Part shown: piece after piece, positions 29,000 through 36,653 of the stretch
Position numbering within the stretch: position 1 is the stretch's first letter
How the letters are laid out: the number at the start of each line of letters is the position of its first letter
Source of the DNA: Flavobacterium hydatis
GTDB lineage: Bacteria > Bacteroidota > Bacteroidia > Flavobacteriales > Flavobacteriaceae
NCBI RefSeq assembly: GCF_000737695.1
Contig: NZ_JPRM01000015.1
Location: 62,001 to 126,000, forward strand
Direction: 5' to 3'
Length of the DNA: 64,000 bases
Notes under the pieces: generated by a model
Seen by the model: the letters and a program-made list of their open reading frames with translations, nothing else
Told to the model about the DNA's origin: nothing
The model's database searches: none
Translations under genes and position numbers: made by a program

Positions 29000-29998
29000 A
29001 TGAACGAACATCCCATTTTCTCAGAACATCCTGGATTAATAGCAATATTTGCAATCGCAGTAGTTATAATGCTATTATTAGATTTAGGTATTTTCAACAA
29101 AAAAAGTCATGTCGTAACCAATAAAGAAGCTATCTCCTGGTCATTAGTATGGATTAGTTTAGCAATGGGTTTTAGTGGTTTAGTATACTATTATGCAGGT
29201 GCAGCCAAATTTTACGAATTTCAATCGGCGTATTGGATCGAGAAAGCACTATCTGTAGACAACCTTTTTGTGTTTATCCTAGTATTCAAATTTTTTGATG
29301 TACCAAATACCAACAAACACAAAGTCCTATTTTGGGGTATTATAGGAGCATTAGTCCTAAGAGCGATATTTATATTCTCGGGAGCTTTTTTAATCGAATT
29401 AACCTATTTAAACAAGCTTTTAAGCCTAGTTGGAGTCGAAGGATTCAAATACGATATTAACCTAATCATGACAGCCTTTGGATTATTCCTTGTTTATGCA
29501 GGTATAAAATCATGGTCATCAGGAAACGAAGACGAAGACGAAGATTACAACAATACAAGAGGAGCACGATTAATTAGAAAATTCTTTAGCGTAAGCGATA
29601 AATACGACGGAGACAAATTCTTTACGTACGAAAACGGAAAAAAACTAGCAACACCACTTTTAGTAGTTGTAGCGGTTATCGAGTTTACAGATTTACTTTT
29701 TGCAGTAGATTCAATTCCTGCAATTTTTGCAATCTCAAATGATCCGTTTATCCTTTATACATCAAACATTTTTGCAATTCTAGGACTAAGAGCATTGTTC
29801 TTCTTACTAGATAATTTCATCCATTTGTTTAGCAAATTACAATACGGTTTAGCAATAATCCTTGCCTTTATCGGGGTTAAAATGATTATTTCGCCATTCT
29901 ACCACATCGAATCAATTTATTCGTTAATTGTTATTGCAGGAGTATTAATAATATCAGTAATACTATCGGTTATGTTTCCAGAACCAAAAGAAGCATAA
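29000..29998 (+). CDS. TerC family integral membrane protein (Alx-like)
   Basis: A 332-residue protein with about nine transmembrane helices. The family motifs YWIEKALSVDNLFVFILVF and EFTDLLFAVDSIPAIFAIS carry the conserved acidic residues within membrane segments that are linked to metal ion transport; Alx/MntP-like TerC proteins export manganese. A loop rich in Glu/Asp (NEDEDEDYN) lies at residues 175-183. It is the last gene of the ter cluster, 53 bases after TerD paralogue 5, and a perfect hairpin terminator follows. Confidence 0.93.
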   Translation: MNEHPIFSEHPGLIAIFAIAVVIMLLLDLGIFNKKSHVVTNKEAISWSLVWISLAMGFSGLVYYYAGAAKFYEFQSAYWIEKALSVDNLFVFILVFKFFDVPNTNKHKVLFWGIIGALVLRAIFIFSGAFLIELTYLNKLLSLVGVEGFKYDINLIMTAFGLFLVYAGIKSWSSGNEDEDEDYNNTRGARLIRKFFSVSDKYDGDKFFTYENGKKLATPLLVVVAVIEFTDLLFAVDSIPAIFAISNDPFILYTSNIFAILGLRALFFLLDNFIHLFSKLQYGLAIILAFIGVKMIISPFYHIESIYSLIVIAGVLIISVILSVMFPEPKEA

Positions 29999-30020
29999 TC
30001 CCAATATATCTAAATAGAAA

Positions 30021-30046
30021 AAGACCTCAATTGAGGTCTTTTTTTA
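30021..30046 (+). terminator. Terminator of the ter cluster
   Basis: A perfect 20-base palindrome, AAGACCTCAA followed by its complement, continues into a T-run. Confidence 0.92.
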
Positions 30047-30196
30047 TGCGTTATAGTTTCTAACCTTTATCACCTTTTAGCCTTTTCATAAAGAAATATA
30101 AAGTAGAGTTAAACCCATATATGCGCTCAATTACAAAATAAATCTTGTGAATTTTGTTGTTATGATATTTTCATAGTCCTTCCAAACTTTTAAATC

Positions 30197-30430
30197 ATGA
30201 ACGAAAACAGACTTTCAAAAGAAACAGAATTAAGATTAACAGATTTTTTCAATAAATCAATAGACTCAAAAAGCATGGCAAAAACAATTCGCCAAGTAAA
30301 CTATACTCTTTCATTATGTCTAATAAGAGGATGCGAAACCGCAGCATCAGAAATAAAAAACATCGAAGACAATTTCTATTGGCTCAACAAATTAGCCGAA
30401 ACCCTAGATCCTTATTTAGATGCAGAGTGA
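30197..30430 (+). CDS. Small conserved-looking hypothetical protein
   Basis: A 77-residue, mostly helical, charged protein (MNENRLSKETELRLTDFF at the start; SLCLIRGCETAASEIKNIED in the middle). It has no recognised domain, signal peptide or membrane segment. The codon use resembles its neighbours and the start is a clean ATG, so it is taken as real. It stands alone after the ter terminator and before a repeat nest. Confidence 0.6.
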   Translation: MNENRLSKETELRLTDFFNKSIDSKSMAKTIRQVNYTLSLCLIRGCETAASEIKNIEDNFYWLNKLAETLDPYLDAE

Positions 30431-30454
30431 AGAAAGGTTTTTTTTGCGTCCAGT

Positions 30455-30503
30455 TTGTCATTTCGAAGAATGAGAAATCTCCGCGGGTAACTCGACAATC
30501 AGG
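30455..30503. repeat. REP-like repeat, variant with CTCGACAATCA tail
   Basis: Ends in CCGCGGGTAACTCGACAATC. The same tail recurs about 160 bases later with two changes. Confidence 0.65.
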
Positions 30504-30615
30504 AAAAACTTTGCGTTAATTTCTTGCGGAGACCCTTCCTGCGTCAGGGAGACAAGATTGCGAGAAACAAAAAATATCTACATACAAGTTTGCACACTAA
30601 ACAACCACAAACTTT

Positions 30616-30663
30616 TGTCAGGCTGAGCGGAGTCGAAGCCCCGCAAGTAACTCGACAATCAAG
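30616..30663. repeat. REP-like repeat with GCTGAGCGGAGTCGAAG head
   Basis: Head GCTGAGCGGAGTCGAAGCC joined to the CGCAAGTAACTCGACAATC tail. The head is shared with the fragment inside mvaD. Confidence 0.68.
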
Positions 30664-30691
30664 AAATAATTTATTCTCTAAAGATTTTTTC

Positions 30692-30775
30692 AGGAGCTAT
30701 TTCCTGCTATCATTCCAAATCTTTTTTATTGAGAAAAACAATAAAAAGGGATTTTCCCTTCTATCAGGGCTAGAA
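30692..30775 (+). ncRNA. Structured repeat element, copy B (possible Flavo-1-like RNA)
   Basis: Starts AGGAGCTATTTCCTGCTATC and ends TATCAGGGCTAG. The central hairpin is TTTTTTATTG / CAATAAAAA. Copies A (35670-35752) and C (56552-56630, minus strand) share both ends but have different central arms that still pair. Identity with the Rfam Flavo-1 motif is a suggestion only. Confidence 0.5.
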
Positions 30776-30944
30776 ATGGAACTTTGGGGATATACAATAC
30801 TTGTGGGCAGGGAAAGGATTTTCATGTTATCGGGTTCAATAAATTAGTCGAAACTTTAAATGCTTATTTGTATGTTAAGTAAAGTAATTGATAATTAAAT
30901 CACTCCATTACGGAAATTCGTAAAATGAATAATTTATTACTGAC

Positions 30945-30952
30945 TATATTTG
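30945..30952 (+). promoter_or_regulatory. TAnnTTTG promoter element of the DUF4468 gene
   Basis: TATATTTG, exact match, 28 bases before the ATG. Confidence 0.5.
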
Positions 30953-30980
30953 TGTCAATTATTAATTTAAATCATTAAAA

Positions 30981-31559
30981 ATGAAAAAAATACTACTCTT
31001 AATCTTCTTTATTTCAACCTTAGTAAATGCACAGGAAACCGAATTTTCCTTTGACAATATAAAAGGAATGACGGATTTTGTAGTGATTCCTTCAGAAGGA
31101 AAAAATGCTTCAGAAATTTATAAAAAAATTACCGAATGGATAAAAACAACTTATAAAAACCCTGACAAAGTAATACTTTCAACTATAGAAAATGAATATA
31201 TAAGATTTGAAGGTAGTTCAGAAACTTTATACTCTGCGAATATTATTATGTTAGGAAAGACATATTATAATTCAAAATATCAAATAGAAATTTCAATAAA
31301 AGACAACAAGTATAAATTTGATTTAATAAGTATGCAAAATTATTACCCTAGAAGTCAATATTCTGCTGGTGGCTGGACTGACAATATAATTTTCAATAGT
31401 AATACTACAAAGGAAGGTTTAGCAACTTTTTACAAAAAAGACGGAAGTCTAAAAAGTATGTGGAAATACTTACCTGAAGTTCCAACTTATTTTAATGAAT
31501 TAAATAAATCAATGCTTGAAAGTATTAATTCAAGAGTCAAAAAAAATGACAACTGGTAA
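30981..31559 (+). CDS. DUF4468-like secreted protein
   Basis: A 192-residue protein with a signal peptide (MKKILLLIFFISTLVNAQ). The mature part begins with the TBP-like DUF4468 pattern (GMTDFVVIPSEGKNASEIYKK... WIKTTYKNPDKVIL). Proteins of this group are widespread in Bacteroidota and have no assigned function. The gene has its own promoter element and lies in a repeat-rich, low-GC accessory stretch. No operon partner. Confidence 0.72.
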   Translation: MKKILLLIFFISTLVNAQETEFSFDNIKGMTDFVVIPSEGKNASEIYKKITEWIKTTYKNPDKVILSTIENEYIRFEGSSETLYSANIIMLGKTYYNSKYQIEISIKDNKYKFDLISMQNYYPRSQYSAGGWTDNIIFNSNTTKEGLATFYKKDGSLKSMWKYLPEVPTYFNELNKSMLESINSRVKKNDNW

Positions 31560-31702
31560 CGATAATTAAAAAAATATATTAAGTCATTTACAAAAAAACA
31601 CTTTAAAAACTAAAACTCCCTAAGTCTTTCATTCAAAACACTTAAAGAGTTTTAGTACAGATATCTAAGATTCAAATCTATCATTAGTAAATAAACTATA
31701 AT

Positions 31703-32329
31703 TTACAAAATACTATCAGAAAATATCTCGCAAAGTCTATCAGTCCAAACAAAACCTGTTGATGAAACATTTAAAACAAACCAACCTAATCCGACAGATA
31801 AATAAAGATGTTTTCGAATATGCTCTACTTGATTTAAATCTATATTTCTCCAATTTTTCAAAGCCAAAATATCACTCATTGGTAATTTTTCTATGACGAA
31901 TGAAATTCGCCAAAATTCATCATTTGAGATTATATCATTACCAACAAGAGCGAATGTTTTTCCAAGAAGTCGGGCTTTTGAACCTGTTTCTAATTTATCA
32001 ATTATTGCAATTAATTTTTCACCAACTTCTAATTGATAGTCACCCTCTTCAAGTTTTTTTATAATTTTCTTTCTACTGCTTTCTGACAAAACAGATGATT
32101 CTTTAAGAAAATGCATCATCTTACGTAAAAATAGATAATCATTTACCGCAACACCCGTTTTCCAAATCCCAATCAATGAGCCAATTATTGGAAAATCTTT
32201 CAATACTCCATTTTTTAAAATTGAGTCAATTGATATTTCTGTTATATCAATTCCTATTTTGGATAAATCAGAATCAGTAATAGTTTGAATTAGAGAATTG
32301 GGAAGCTCTTTATCGTTATTATTCATCAT
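31703..32329 (-). CDS. Hypothetical protein, helical with a hydrophobic segment
   Basis: A 208-residue protein that I do not recognise. The pattern DFPIIGSLIGIWKTGVAVNDYLFLRKM near residues 44-70 is a moderately hydrophobic helix pair; the rest is helical and charged. A second region near residues 180-200 (LYLSVGLGWFVLNVS) could be membrane-associated. The start is either of two adjacent ATGs. It lies beside a tRNA gene in a variable-looking stretch, a common place for accessory immunity or defence genes, but no such domain is visible. Confidence 0.6.
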   Translation of the reverse strand: MMNNNDKELPNSLIQTITDSDLSKIGIDITEISIDSILKNGVLKDFPIIGSLIGIWKTGVAVNDYLFLRKMMHFLKESSVLSESSRKKIIKKLEEGDYQLEVGEKLIAIIDKLETGSKARLLGKTFALVGNDIISNDEFWRISFVIEKLPMSDILALKNWRNIDLNQVEHIRKHLYLSVGLGWFVLNVSSTGFVWTDRLCEIFSDSIL

Positions 32330-32551
32330 TTTTTATTTAAGTTCAATAAATCATATATAATAAAATTGATAAATTAGAAATCCTTAGAGAATTTACTAAT
32401 TTATCAAATATAGGAAAGAATTATTTTAAATTAAGATAAAAGTACTCCGATAGCACGGAAACTCATTCCGTGTCCACAACAATAAAACCCAATGCAAATA
32501 CTATATATAAAACCAATAAATATATTTAAATGTATCAATGGAATGAAAAAC

Positions 32552-32588
32552 AAAAAAGCTTCTGATTTCTCAGAAGCTTTTTTTTTAG
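32552..32588 (-). terminator. Terminator of tRNA-Leu copy 1
   Basis: Read on the minus strand, AAAAGCTTCTGA pairs with TCAGAAGCTTTT around GAAA and runs into T residues, starting directly after the tRNA 3' end. Confidence 0.85.
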
Positions 32589-32670
32589 TGCGGATAATAG
32601 GACTCGAACCTACACGCCTTGCGGCACCAGATCCTAAGTCTGGCATGTCTACCAATTTCACCATATCCGC
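32589..32670 (-). tRNA. tRNA-Leu (anticodon UAG), copy 1
   Basis: An 82-base class II tRNA. Acceptor arms GCGGATA and TATCCGC pair, with discriminator A. The anticodon stem CCAGA/TCTGG holds the loop CTTAGGA, so the anticodon is UAG, reading CUN leucine codons. A long variable arm and the T loop GGTTCGAGTCC are present. CCA is not encoded. The sequence is identical to copy 2 at 33915-33996. Confidence 0.97.
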
Positions 32671-32682
32671 TCAATTGTGGCG

Positions 32683-32711
32683 CAAAGATAATCATAACTT
32701 CTAATTATCAA
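32683..32711 (-). promoter_or_regulatory. Promoter of tRNA-Leu copy 1
   Basis: On the minus strand: TTG, 18 bases, then TATCTTTG (exact -7 element). The same promoter precedes copy 2. Confidence 0.75.
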
Positions 32712-32868
32712 AATCCGATGGCATAAAATTCATTCCGTGCCCACTATAATAAGACTCAACGAAGATATTCGCTATAAAACAAACCAAATCTTTATCATAG
32801 CATCCACATTCCTTTTTTAATACCCTGAGAATTCCTACTTTTAAATAATATTATTTAATCGAACAAAA

Positions 32869-33498
32869 ATGAAAAAGGAGATTCTGGAGCAAATCAAAAA
32901 ATTAGGCGGAAATATCGACAATATAAAAGGCAAATCACTTCAGGAAGATTTACAATCTATAACTTTTGATACCGTTTTGTATCGCCGACCAACAGATACA
33001 CCTTGGGCAACCGCCGAAGAAGAAGAACCCATTTACGGAATAAGCGATTTCATCAACGAAAACGAAACTCTTTTTAAAGCGAACAAAGAAGATTTTTACG
33101 ATAAAATAATTCAAAAATATTTCAAATTAACAGACGAAGGATTAGGTCAGATGTTTTGGCAAGTTTCACCTTTTACACCTTTCAAAGAAGGCACAGAAGA
33201 TTTCGCCGAATGGAACGATGATTTTAAAGACGAAGAAACAGATTTAAGCGAAATCATCAAAGTAACAAATGACCCAACACCCGATTTTATTCTGCTTATT
33301 TCAAGTTATGGTTTCCCAGACCATTATTATATATGCTTATCCGATCCCAATCCCGAAAACCCAACTTTATTTGGTACAGATCACGAAGTCTTTTTCAGAG
33401 AAGTTTCTAACCAAGGAAACTTACAAGATTTCATGAATACTTTTATGACAAAAGAAGAATTGCTAGAGATTATAAAGAAAAGAATTGAACACGCTTAG
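32869..33498 (+). CDS. Hypothetical acidic protein between the tRNA-Leu copies
   Basis: A 209-residue acidic cytoplasmic protein that I do not recognise. It is rich in Asp, Glu, Phe and Pro, with the patterns YRRPTDTPWATAEEEEPIYG and FTPFKEGTEDFAEWNDDF. The length and acidity resemble SMI1/KNR4-like immunity proteins, but no clear motif supports that. It is the only gene in the 1.2-kb segment bounded by two identical tRNA genes, so it may have arrived or been duplicated with that segment. Confidence 0.65.
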   Translation: MKKEILEQIKKLGGNIDNIKGKSLQEDLQSITFDTVLYRRPTDTPWATAEEEEPIYGISDFINENETLFKANKEDFYDKIIQKYFKLTDEGLGQMFWQVSPFTPFKEGTEDFAEWNDDFKDEETDLSEIIKVTNDPTPDFILLISSYGFPDHYYICLSDPNPENPTLFGTDHEVFFREVSNQGNLQDFMNTFMTKEELLEIIKKRIEHA

Positions 33499-33537
33499 AT
33501 AAAAACAAAACCTTTATTTGGTTACGCATAAAATAGA

Positions 33538-33656
33538 ACGCAGATAAAACGGATTTACTCTGTAAAGACGCGGATTAATCACGGATTTTTTATTTAACAT
33601 TATTAAATCCGTCTTTTTCTGCGTCTTCGCGATAGCGAATCCGTTTCATCAGCGTA
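33538..33656. repeat. Inverted repeat with CGCAGA/TCTGCG and ATCCGT arms
   Basis: ACGCAGATAAAACGGATT on the left and AATCCGTTTCATCAGCGT on the right, with inner GACGCGG and CTGCGTC words. A single copy in this window, built of degenerate GCGGATT-type words. Confidence 0.55.
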
Positions 33657-33703
33657 ACTTTTTTTAAAGACAAACTTAGTCGAAGCGCTATACGCCTATT
33701 TTT

Positions 33704-33801
33704 AAACGCAAAGCTCGCAAAGAGAAAAACGCAAAGGTTCGCAAAGCTATTGATTAAACTTTGCGAACCTCTCTTTTATACTTTGTGCACTTTGCGGTAA
33801 A
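33704..33801. repeat. CGCAAAG/CTTTGCG inverted repeat, copy 2
   Basis: Left arm AACGCAAAGCTCGCAAAG and GCAAAGGTTCGCAAAG; right arm CTTTGCGAACCTC and CTTTGCGGT. The central GGTTCGCAAAG and CTTTGCGAACC words pair directly. Confidence 0.65.
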
Positions 33802-33865
33802 TCAACCCCAACCTTTAAAAACTCATCCCTAAAAAACAACATTTCAGTAACGTAAAGGCATAAAA

Positions 33866-33903
33866 AAAACCTTAATTATTTGAAATCAAATAATTAAGGT
33901 TTG
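33866..33903 (-). terminator. Terminator of tRNA-Leu copy 2
   Basis: A 17-base perfect stem (AAACCTTAATTATTTGA and its complement) with a 2-base gap, followed on the minus strand by a T-run. It differs in sequence from the copy 1 terminator. Confidence 0.85.
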
Positions 33904-33914
33904 TAAGTAAGTAG

Positions 33915-33996
33915 TGCGGATAATAGGACTCGAACCTACACGCCTTGCGGCACCAGATCCTAAGTCTGGCATGTCTACCAATTTCACCATATCCGC
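33915..33996 (-). tRNA. tRNA-Leu (anticodon UAG), copy 2
   Basis: Identical in all 82 positions to copy 1, with the same acceptor, anticodon loop CTTAGGA and long variable arm. The identity extends upstream through the promoter but stops just past the 3' end, so the duplicated unit is about 125 bases. Confidence 0.97.
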
Positions 33997-34009
33997 GCAA
34001 TTGTGGGTG

Positions 34010-34038
34010 CAAAGATAATCATAACTTCTAATTATCAA
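34010..34038 (-). promoter_or_regulatory. Promoter of tRNA-Leu copy 2
   Basis: TTG, 18 bases, TATCTTTG on the minus strand, identical to the copy 1 promoter. Confidence 0.75.
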
Positions 34039-34074
34039 AGCATTTTTGAAAAAAAATATTAATTCTATTTTTCG

Positions 34075-34082
34075 TATTTTTG
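34075..34082 (+). promoter_or_regulatory. TAnnTTTG promoter element of the M20 peptidase gene
   Basis: TATTTTTG, exact match, 23 bases before the ATG. Confidence 0.45.
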
Positions 34083-34105
34083 AAATTCTATAAAAATCAA
34101 TTTAA

Positions 34106-35497
34106 ATGGACACTATAAAAGCATACGTTCAACAACACAAGGAACGCTTTATCAATGAGTTAATCGAATTATTAAAAATTCCATCCGTAAGTGCCGATAC
34201 TGCATATTCTCAAGACGTAATTGACACATCCGAGGCTGTAAAAGCAAGTTTAGAGAAAGCGGGATGCGATTTTGTCGAAATTTGCGACACTCCGGGCTAC
34301 CCAATCGTGTACGGAGAGAAAATAATCGACCCAAATTTACCAACCGTATTAGTTTACGGACATTATGATGTACAACCACCAGACCCGATGGAATTATGGA
34401 CATCTCCCCCATTTGAACCAGTTATTAAAAAAACCGAAATTCATCCAGAAGGAGCAATATTTGCTCGTGGTGCTTGCGACGACAAAGGACAAATGTACAT
34501 GCACGTAAAAGCATTAGAATATATGGTACAAAGCAATACTTTGCCTTGTAACGTAAAATTCATGATAGAAGGTGAAGAAGAAGTAGGATCTAAGAGTTTA
34601 GGATGGTTTGTAGAGCGTAATCAGGAAAAACTTAAAAACGATGTGATATTAATTTCCGATACCGGAATGATTTCTAATCAGCAACCATCTATCACAACAG
34701 GATTACGTGGTTTAAGTTATGTAGAAGTTGAAGTTACAGGACCAAACCGCGATTTACATTCAGGTTTATACGGTGGAGCAGTTGCAAACCCGATAAATGT
34801 ATTGGCAAAAATGATTGCTTCTTTACATGACGAAGACAACCATATTACAATTCCAGGATTCTATGACAATGTCGAAGAATTATCGCTAGAAGAAAGAGCC
34901 GAAATGGCAAAAGCACCTTTTAGCTTAGAGAAATACAAAAAAGCTTTAGACTTAAATGATGTTTATGGCGAAAAAGGATATGTAACCAACGAGCGCAACT
35001 CTATCCGACCTACACTAGATGTAAACGGAATTTGGGGCGGATACACTGGCGAAGGAGCAAAAACAGTTATTGCAAGCAAAGCTTTTGCAAAAATATCAAT
35101 GCGTTTAGTTCCAAACCAAGATTGGGAGCATATTACCGAATTATTCTCGAAACACTTTACAAGCATTGCACCAGCAGGCGTAACTGTAAAAGTTACTCCA
35201 CATCACGGAGGTCAAGGATACGTAACACCTATCGATAGTATTGGTTATAAAGCTGCAAATATGGCTTACACCGAAACATTTGGAGTTCCAGCAATTCCTG
35301 TTCGTTCAGGCGGAAGTATTCCGATTGTAGCCTTATTCGAAAAAGAACTAAAAAGCAAAACAATCCTTATGGGCTTTGGTCTTGATAGCGATGCGATTCA
35401 CTCACCAAACGAACATTTCGGAATCTTCAATTACCTAAAAGGAATCGAAACTATTCCGTTATTTTACAAGTATTTTGTAGAGCTTTCTAAAAAATAA
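34106..35497 (+). CDS. M20 family dipeptidase
   Basis: A 463-residue cytoplasmic metallopeptidase of the M20 family, a usual length. Metal ligands are visible in VLVYGHYDVQPPD (His and the following Asp), the ARGACDDKG aspartate and the IEGEEEVGS glutamates (catalytic base plus ligand). The dimerisation domain is inserted at about residues 205-360, and the last ligand is in DSDAIHSPNE. It probably splits dipeptides such as those of the carnosinase/PepV group; the precise substrate is unknown. A hairpin terminator follows. Confidence 0.93.
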   Translation: MDTIKAYVQQHKERFINELIELLKIPSVSADTAYSQDVIDTSEAVKASLEKAGCDFVEICDTPGYPIVYGEKIIDPNLPTVLVYGHYDVQPPDPMELWTSPPFEPVIKKTEIHPEGAIFARGACDDKGQMYMHVKALEYMVQSNTLPCNVKFMIEGEEEVGSKSLGWFVERNQEKLKNDVILISDTGMISNQQPSITTGLRGLSYVEVEVTGPNRDLHSGLYGGAVANPINVLAKMIASLHDEDNHITIPGFYDNVEELSLEERAEMAKAPFSLEKYKKALDLNDVYGEKGYVTNERNSIRPTLDVNGIWGGYTGEGAKTVIASKAFAKISMRLVPNQDWEHITELFSKHFTSIAPAGVTVKVTPHHGGQGYVTPIDSIGYKAANMAYTETFGVPAIPVRSGGSIPIVALFEKELKSKTILMGFGLDSDAIHSPNEHFGIFNYLKGIETIPLFYKYFVELSKK

Positions 35498-35526
35498 GCT
35501 AATCGTAAGATCTAAATAATGCAGAA

Positions 35527-35559
35527 ATCTTTGTCAAAGTTCAAAACTTTTACAAAGAT
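35527..35559. repeat. TTTGTCAAAG hairpin repeat, copy 2
   Basis: ATCTTTGTCAAAGTT pairs with AACTTTTACAAAGAT across three bases. A half copy (15 bases) lies at 35627-35641. Confidence 0.68.
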
Positions 35560-35567
35560 AAAACTCC

Positions 35568-35602
35568 AAAAATCCGTTCAGCAATGAGCGGATTTTTTTT
35601 AT
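35568..35602 (+). terminator. Terminator of the M20 peptidase gene
   Basis: AAAATCCGTTCA pairs with TGAGCGGATTTT around GCAA (one G-T pair) and runs into T residues. Confidence 0.82.
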
Positions 35603-35669
35603 GCATTTACATTAAGGTCGCAACAAATCTTTGTCAAAGTTAAAACCCAATTAATCCTCGATTTTTTTT

Positions 35670-35752
35670 GGGCGTTCCTACGGTCGGGCTATCCGTTATA
35701 TCTTTTTATTTTTAAAGAAAAATAAAAAGGATACCACTCCTATCCCTAACGC
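35670..35752 (+). ncRNA. Structured repeat element, copy A (possible Flavo-1-like RNA)
   Basis: Same layout as copies B and C: CTATCCGTTATATCTTTTT, a hairpin with ATTTTT/AAAAAT arms, then AAAAAGGATACCACTCCTAT. The ends are the most divergent of the three copies (GGGCGTTCC and CCCTAACGC, which can themselves pair in part). Function unknown. Confidence 0.45.
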
Positions 35753-35807
35753 AAGAAAAGGTTTAATAATACAATGGAATAGTTATTCCTTTCATTTCTT
35801 AATTTCT

Positions 35808-35895
35808 ATCCTATTTTTGACCATAGTCCTCGGTTTTAACCGTGGGATACAGATCGCGATAATGCATTGCGTTCCAACGGTTAAAACCGTTGGCC
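35808..35895 (+). repeat. ACGGTT two-hairpin element, copy 1
   Basis: Common opening CTATCCTATTTT-CATAG, then a hairpin CGGTT-TT-AACCG, a linker with GATAAT, and a second hairpin CCAACGGTTAAAACCGTTGG. Copy 2 lies at 56722-56805 in the same orientation. Confidence 0.65.
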
Positions 35896-36139
35896 ATGTT
35901 TACAATATGTCATTTGTGTTTGCAATCAGTAGTCAATCCATTAATCTGATTTACCCTTGCTAGCGTGACCGTACCATAAATCAACACATAGTTTCCGACA
36001 ATATATAAAAAGATTCTGTTTGTGTTCACGAGCGAGACGCTCGCGTCAGCAAGAGGAAAAACCTTTGTCCCTCTGAACCTCTGTTCCTTTGAACCTTCTT
36101 CCCTATTAACTCCTAAAAATCAAAAACTTAAAAAATAAT

Positions 36140-36199
36140 TTGGATATTAAAATTTAATCTCTACATTTGTAGAGCAAGGTATCTTTTTGTAGAGCAAAA
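36140..36199 (+). promoter_or_regulatory. Promoter with overlapping BlaI/MecI-type operator
   Basis: TTG at 36140, 19 bases, then TACATTTG at 36162, an exact -7 element. The same bases form CTACATTTGTAG (36161-36172), a perfect dyad of the TACA-N2-TGTA type bound by BlaI/MecI repressors. A direct repeat TTTGTAGAGCAA occurs at 36167 and again 20 bases later, two helical turns. The operon encodes its own BlaI-type repressor, so autoregulation is likely. Confidence 0.7.
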
Positions 36200-36207
36200 C
36201 AAATTTT

Positions 36208-36642
36208 ATGAGCCGGTATATCCTATTATTAATTTACATGACAATGCTTTCGGGATGCAAGAGCAAACCGATTAATCAGAAGATTGACAAAAAGAAAGAA
36301 GGCGTTTGGATAGAGAGTTACACACAAGATAGCATTACATACAAATCATTTGAATACTATCGTAAAGACGAACCAGTAAAAAAATGGAAATCTTACGTGA
36401 ACAATACGATTTATAAAACAGAGAAATACCGTGGCAACAGTTGCAAAGTCAAATATTATTACCCTAACGGAAAATTACAATCAAAAGGGAAAACCAAATT
36501 AGAAAAGAACCAAGAACAAATACATTGGTTTTATTATAACGATTGGAAATATTATGATGCAAAAGGCAAACTAACCGAAACAAGAAAATACAATAACGGA
36601 GAATTAACCTCTGATATAAAAACAGATAAATCAAACCATTAA
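36208..36642 (+). CDS. MORN-repeat lipoprotein
   Basis: A 144-residue lipoprotein: signal peptide with lipobox LSGC, cysteine near residue 17. The mature part has short MORN_2-type repeats of the YwqK group (YYPNGKLQSKG, YYDAKGKLTET). Such repeats are surface beta-hairpins of unknown function. It is the first gene after the BlaI-type operator, followed at 11 bases by the repressor itself, so it is probably the main product controlled by that system. Its role is not known. Confidence 0.78.
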   Translation: MSRYILLLIYMTMLSGCKSKPINQKIDKKKEGVWIESYTQDSITYKSFEYYRKDEPVKKWKSYVNNTIYKTEKYRGNSCKVKYYYPNGKLQSKGKTKLEKNQEQIHWFYYNDWKYYDAKGKLTETRKYNNGELTSDIKTDKSNH

Positions 36643-36653
36643 AACCAAACACA

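Larger units (their letters stand above)
30431..30980. other. 550-base repeat-rich stretch without genes
   Basis: It contains two REP-like copies, one copy of the structured GAGCTATT-AGGGCTAG element, and the promoter of the next gene. Short open frames across it, one of 107 codons, run through the repeats and are not credible genes. Confidence 0.75.
33499..33914. other. 416-base repeat-rich stretch without genes
   Basis: Holds two large inverted repeats (33538-33656 and 33704-33801) and the terminator of tRNA-Leu copy 2. No gene seen. Confidence 0.75.
35498..36207. other. 710-base repeat nest without genes
   Basis: In order: a TTTGTCAAAG hairpin, the peptidase terminator, a half TTTGTCAAAG copy, structured element copy A, the ACGGTT two-hairpin element and, at the end, the BlaI-type operator and promoter of the next operon. 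No gene seen. Confidence 0.8.

Noticed and set aside
30524..30847. 107-codon open frame on the plus strand
   Set aside because: It runs through the REP-like repeats and the structured element; the translation has no protein-like pattern.
32431..32664. 77-codon frame on the minus strand starting MVKLVDMPDLGSG
   Set aside because: This is the translation of the tRNA-Leu gene, a well-known false gene.
30431..33914. Integrated phage or genomic island at the tRNA genes
   Set aside because: No integrase, phage or mobility gene is present; only repeats and hypothetical genes.
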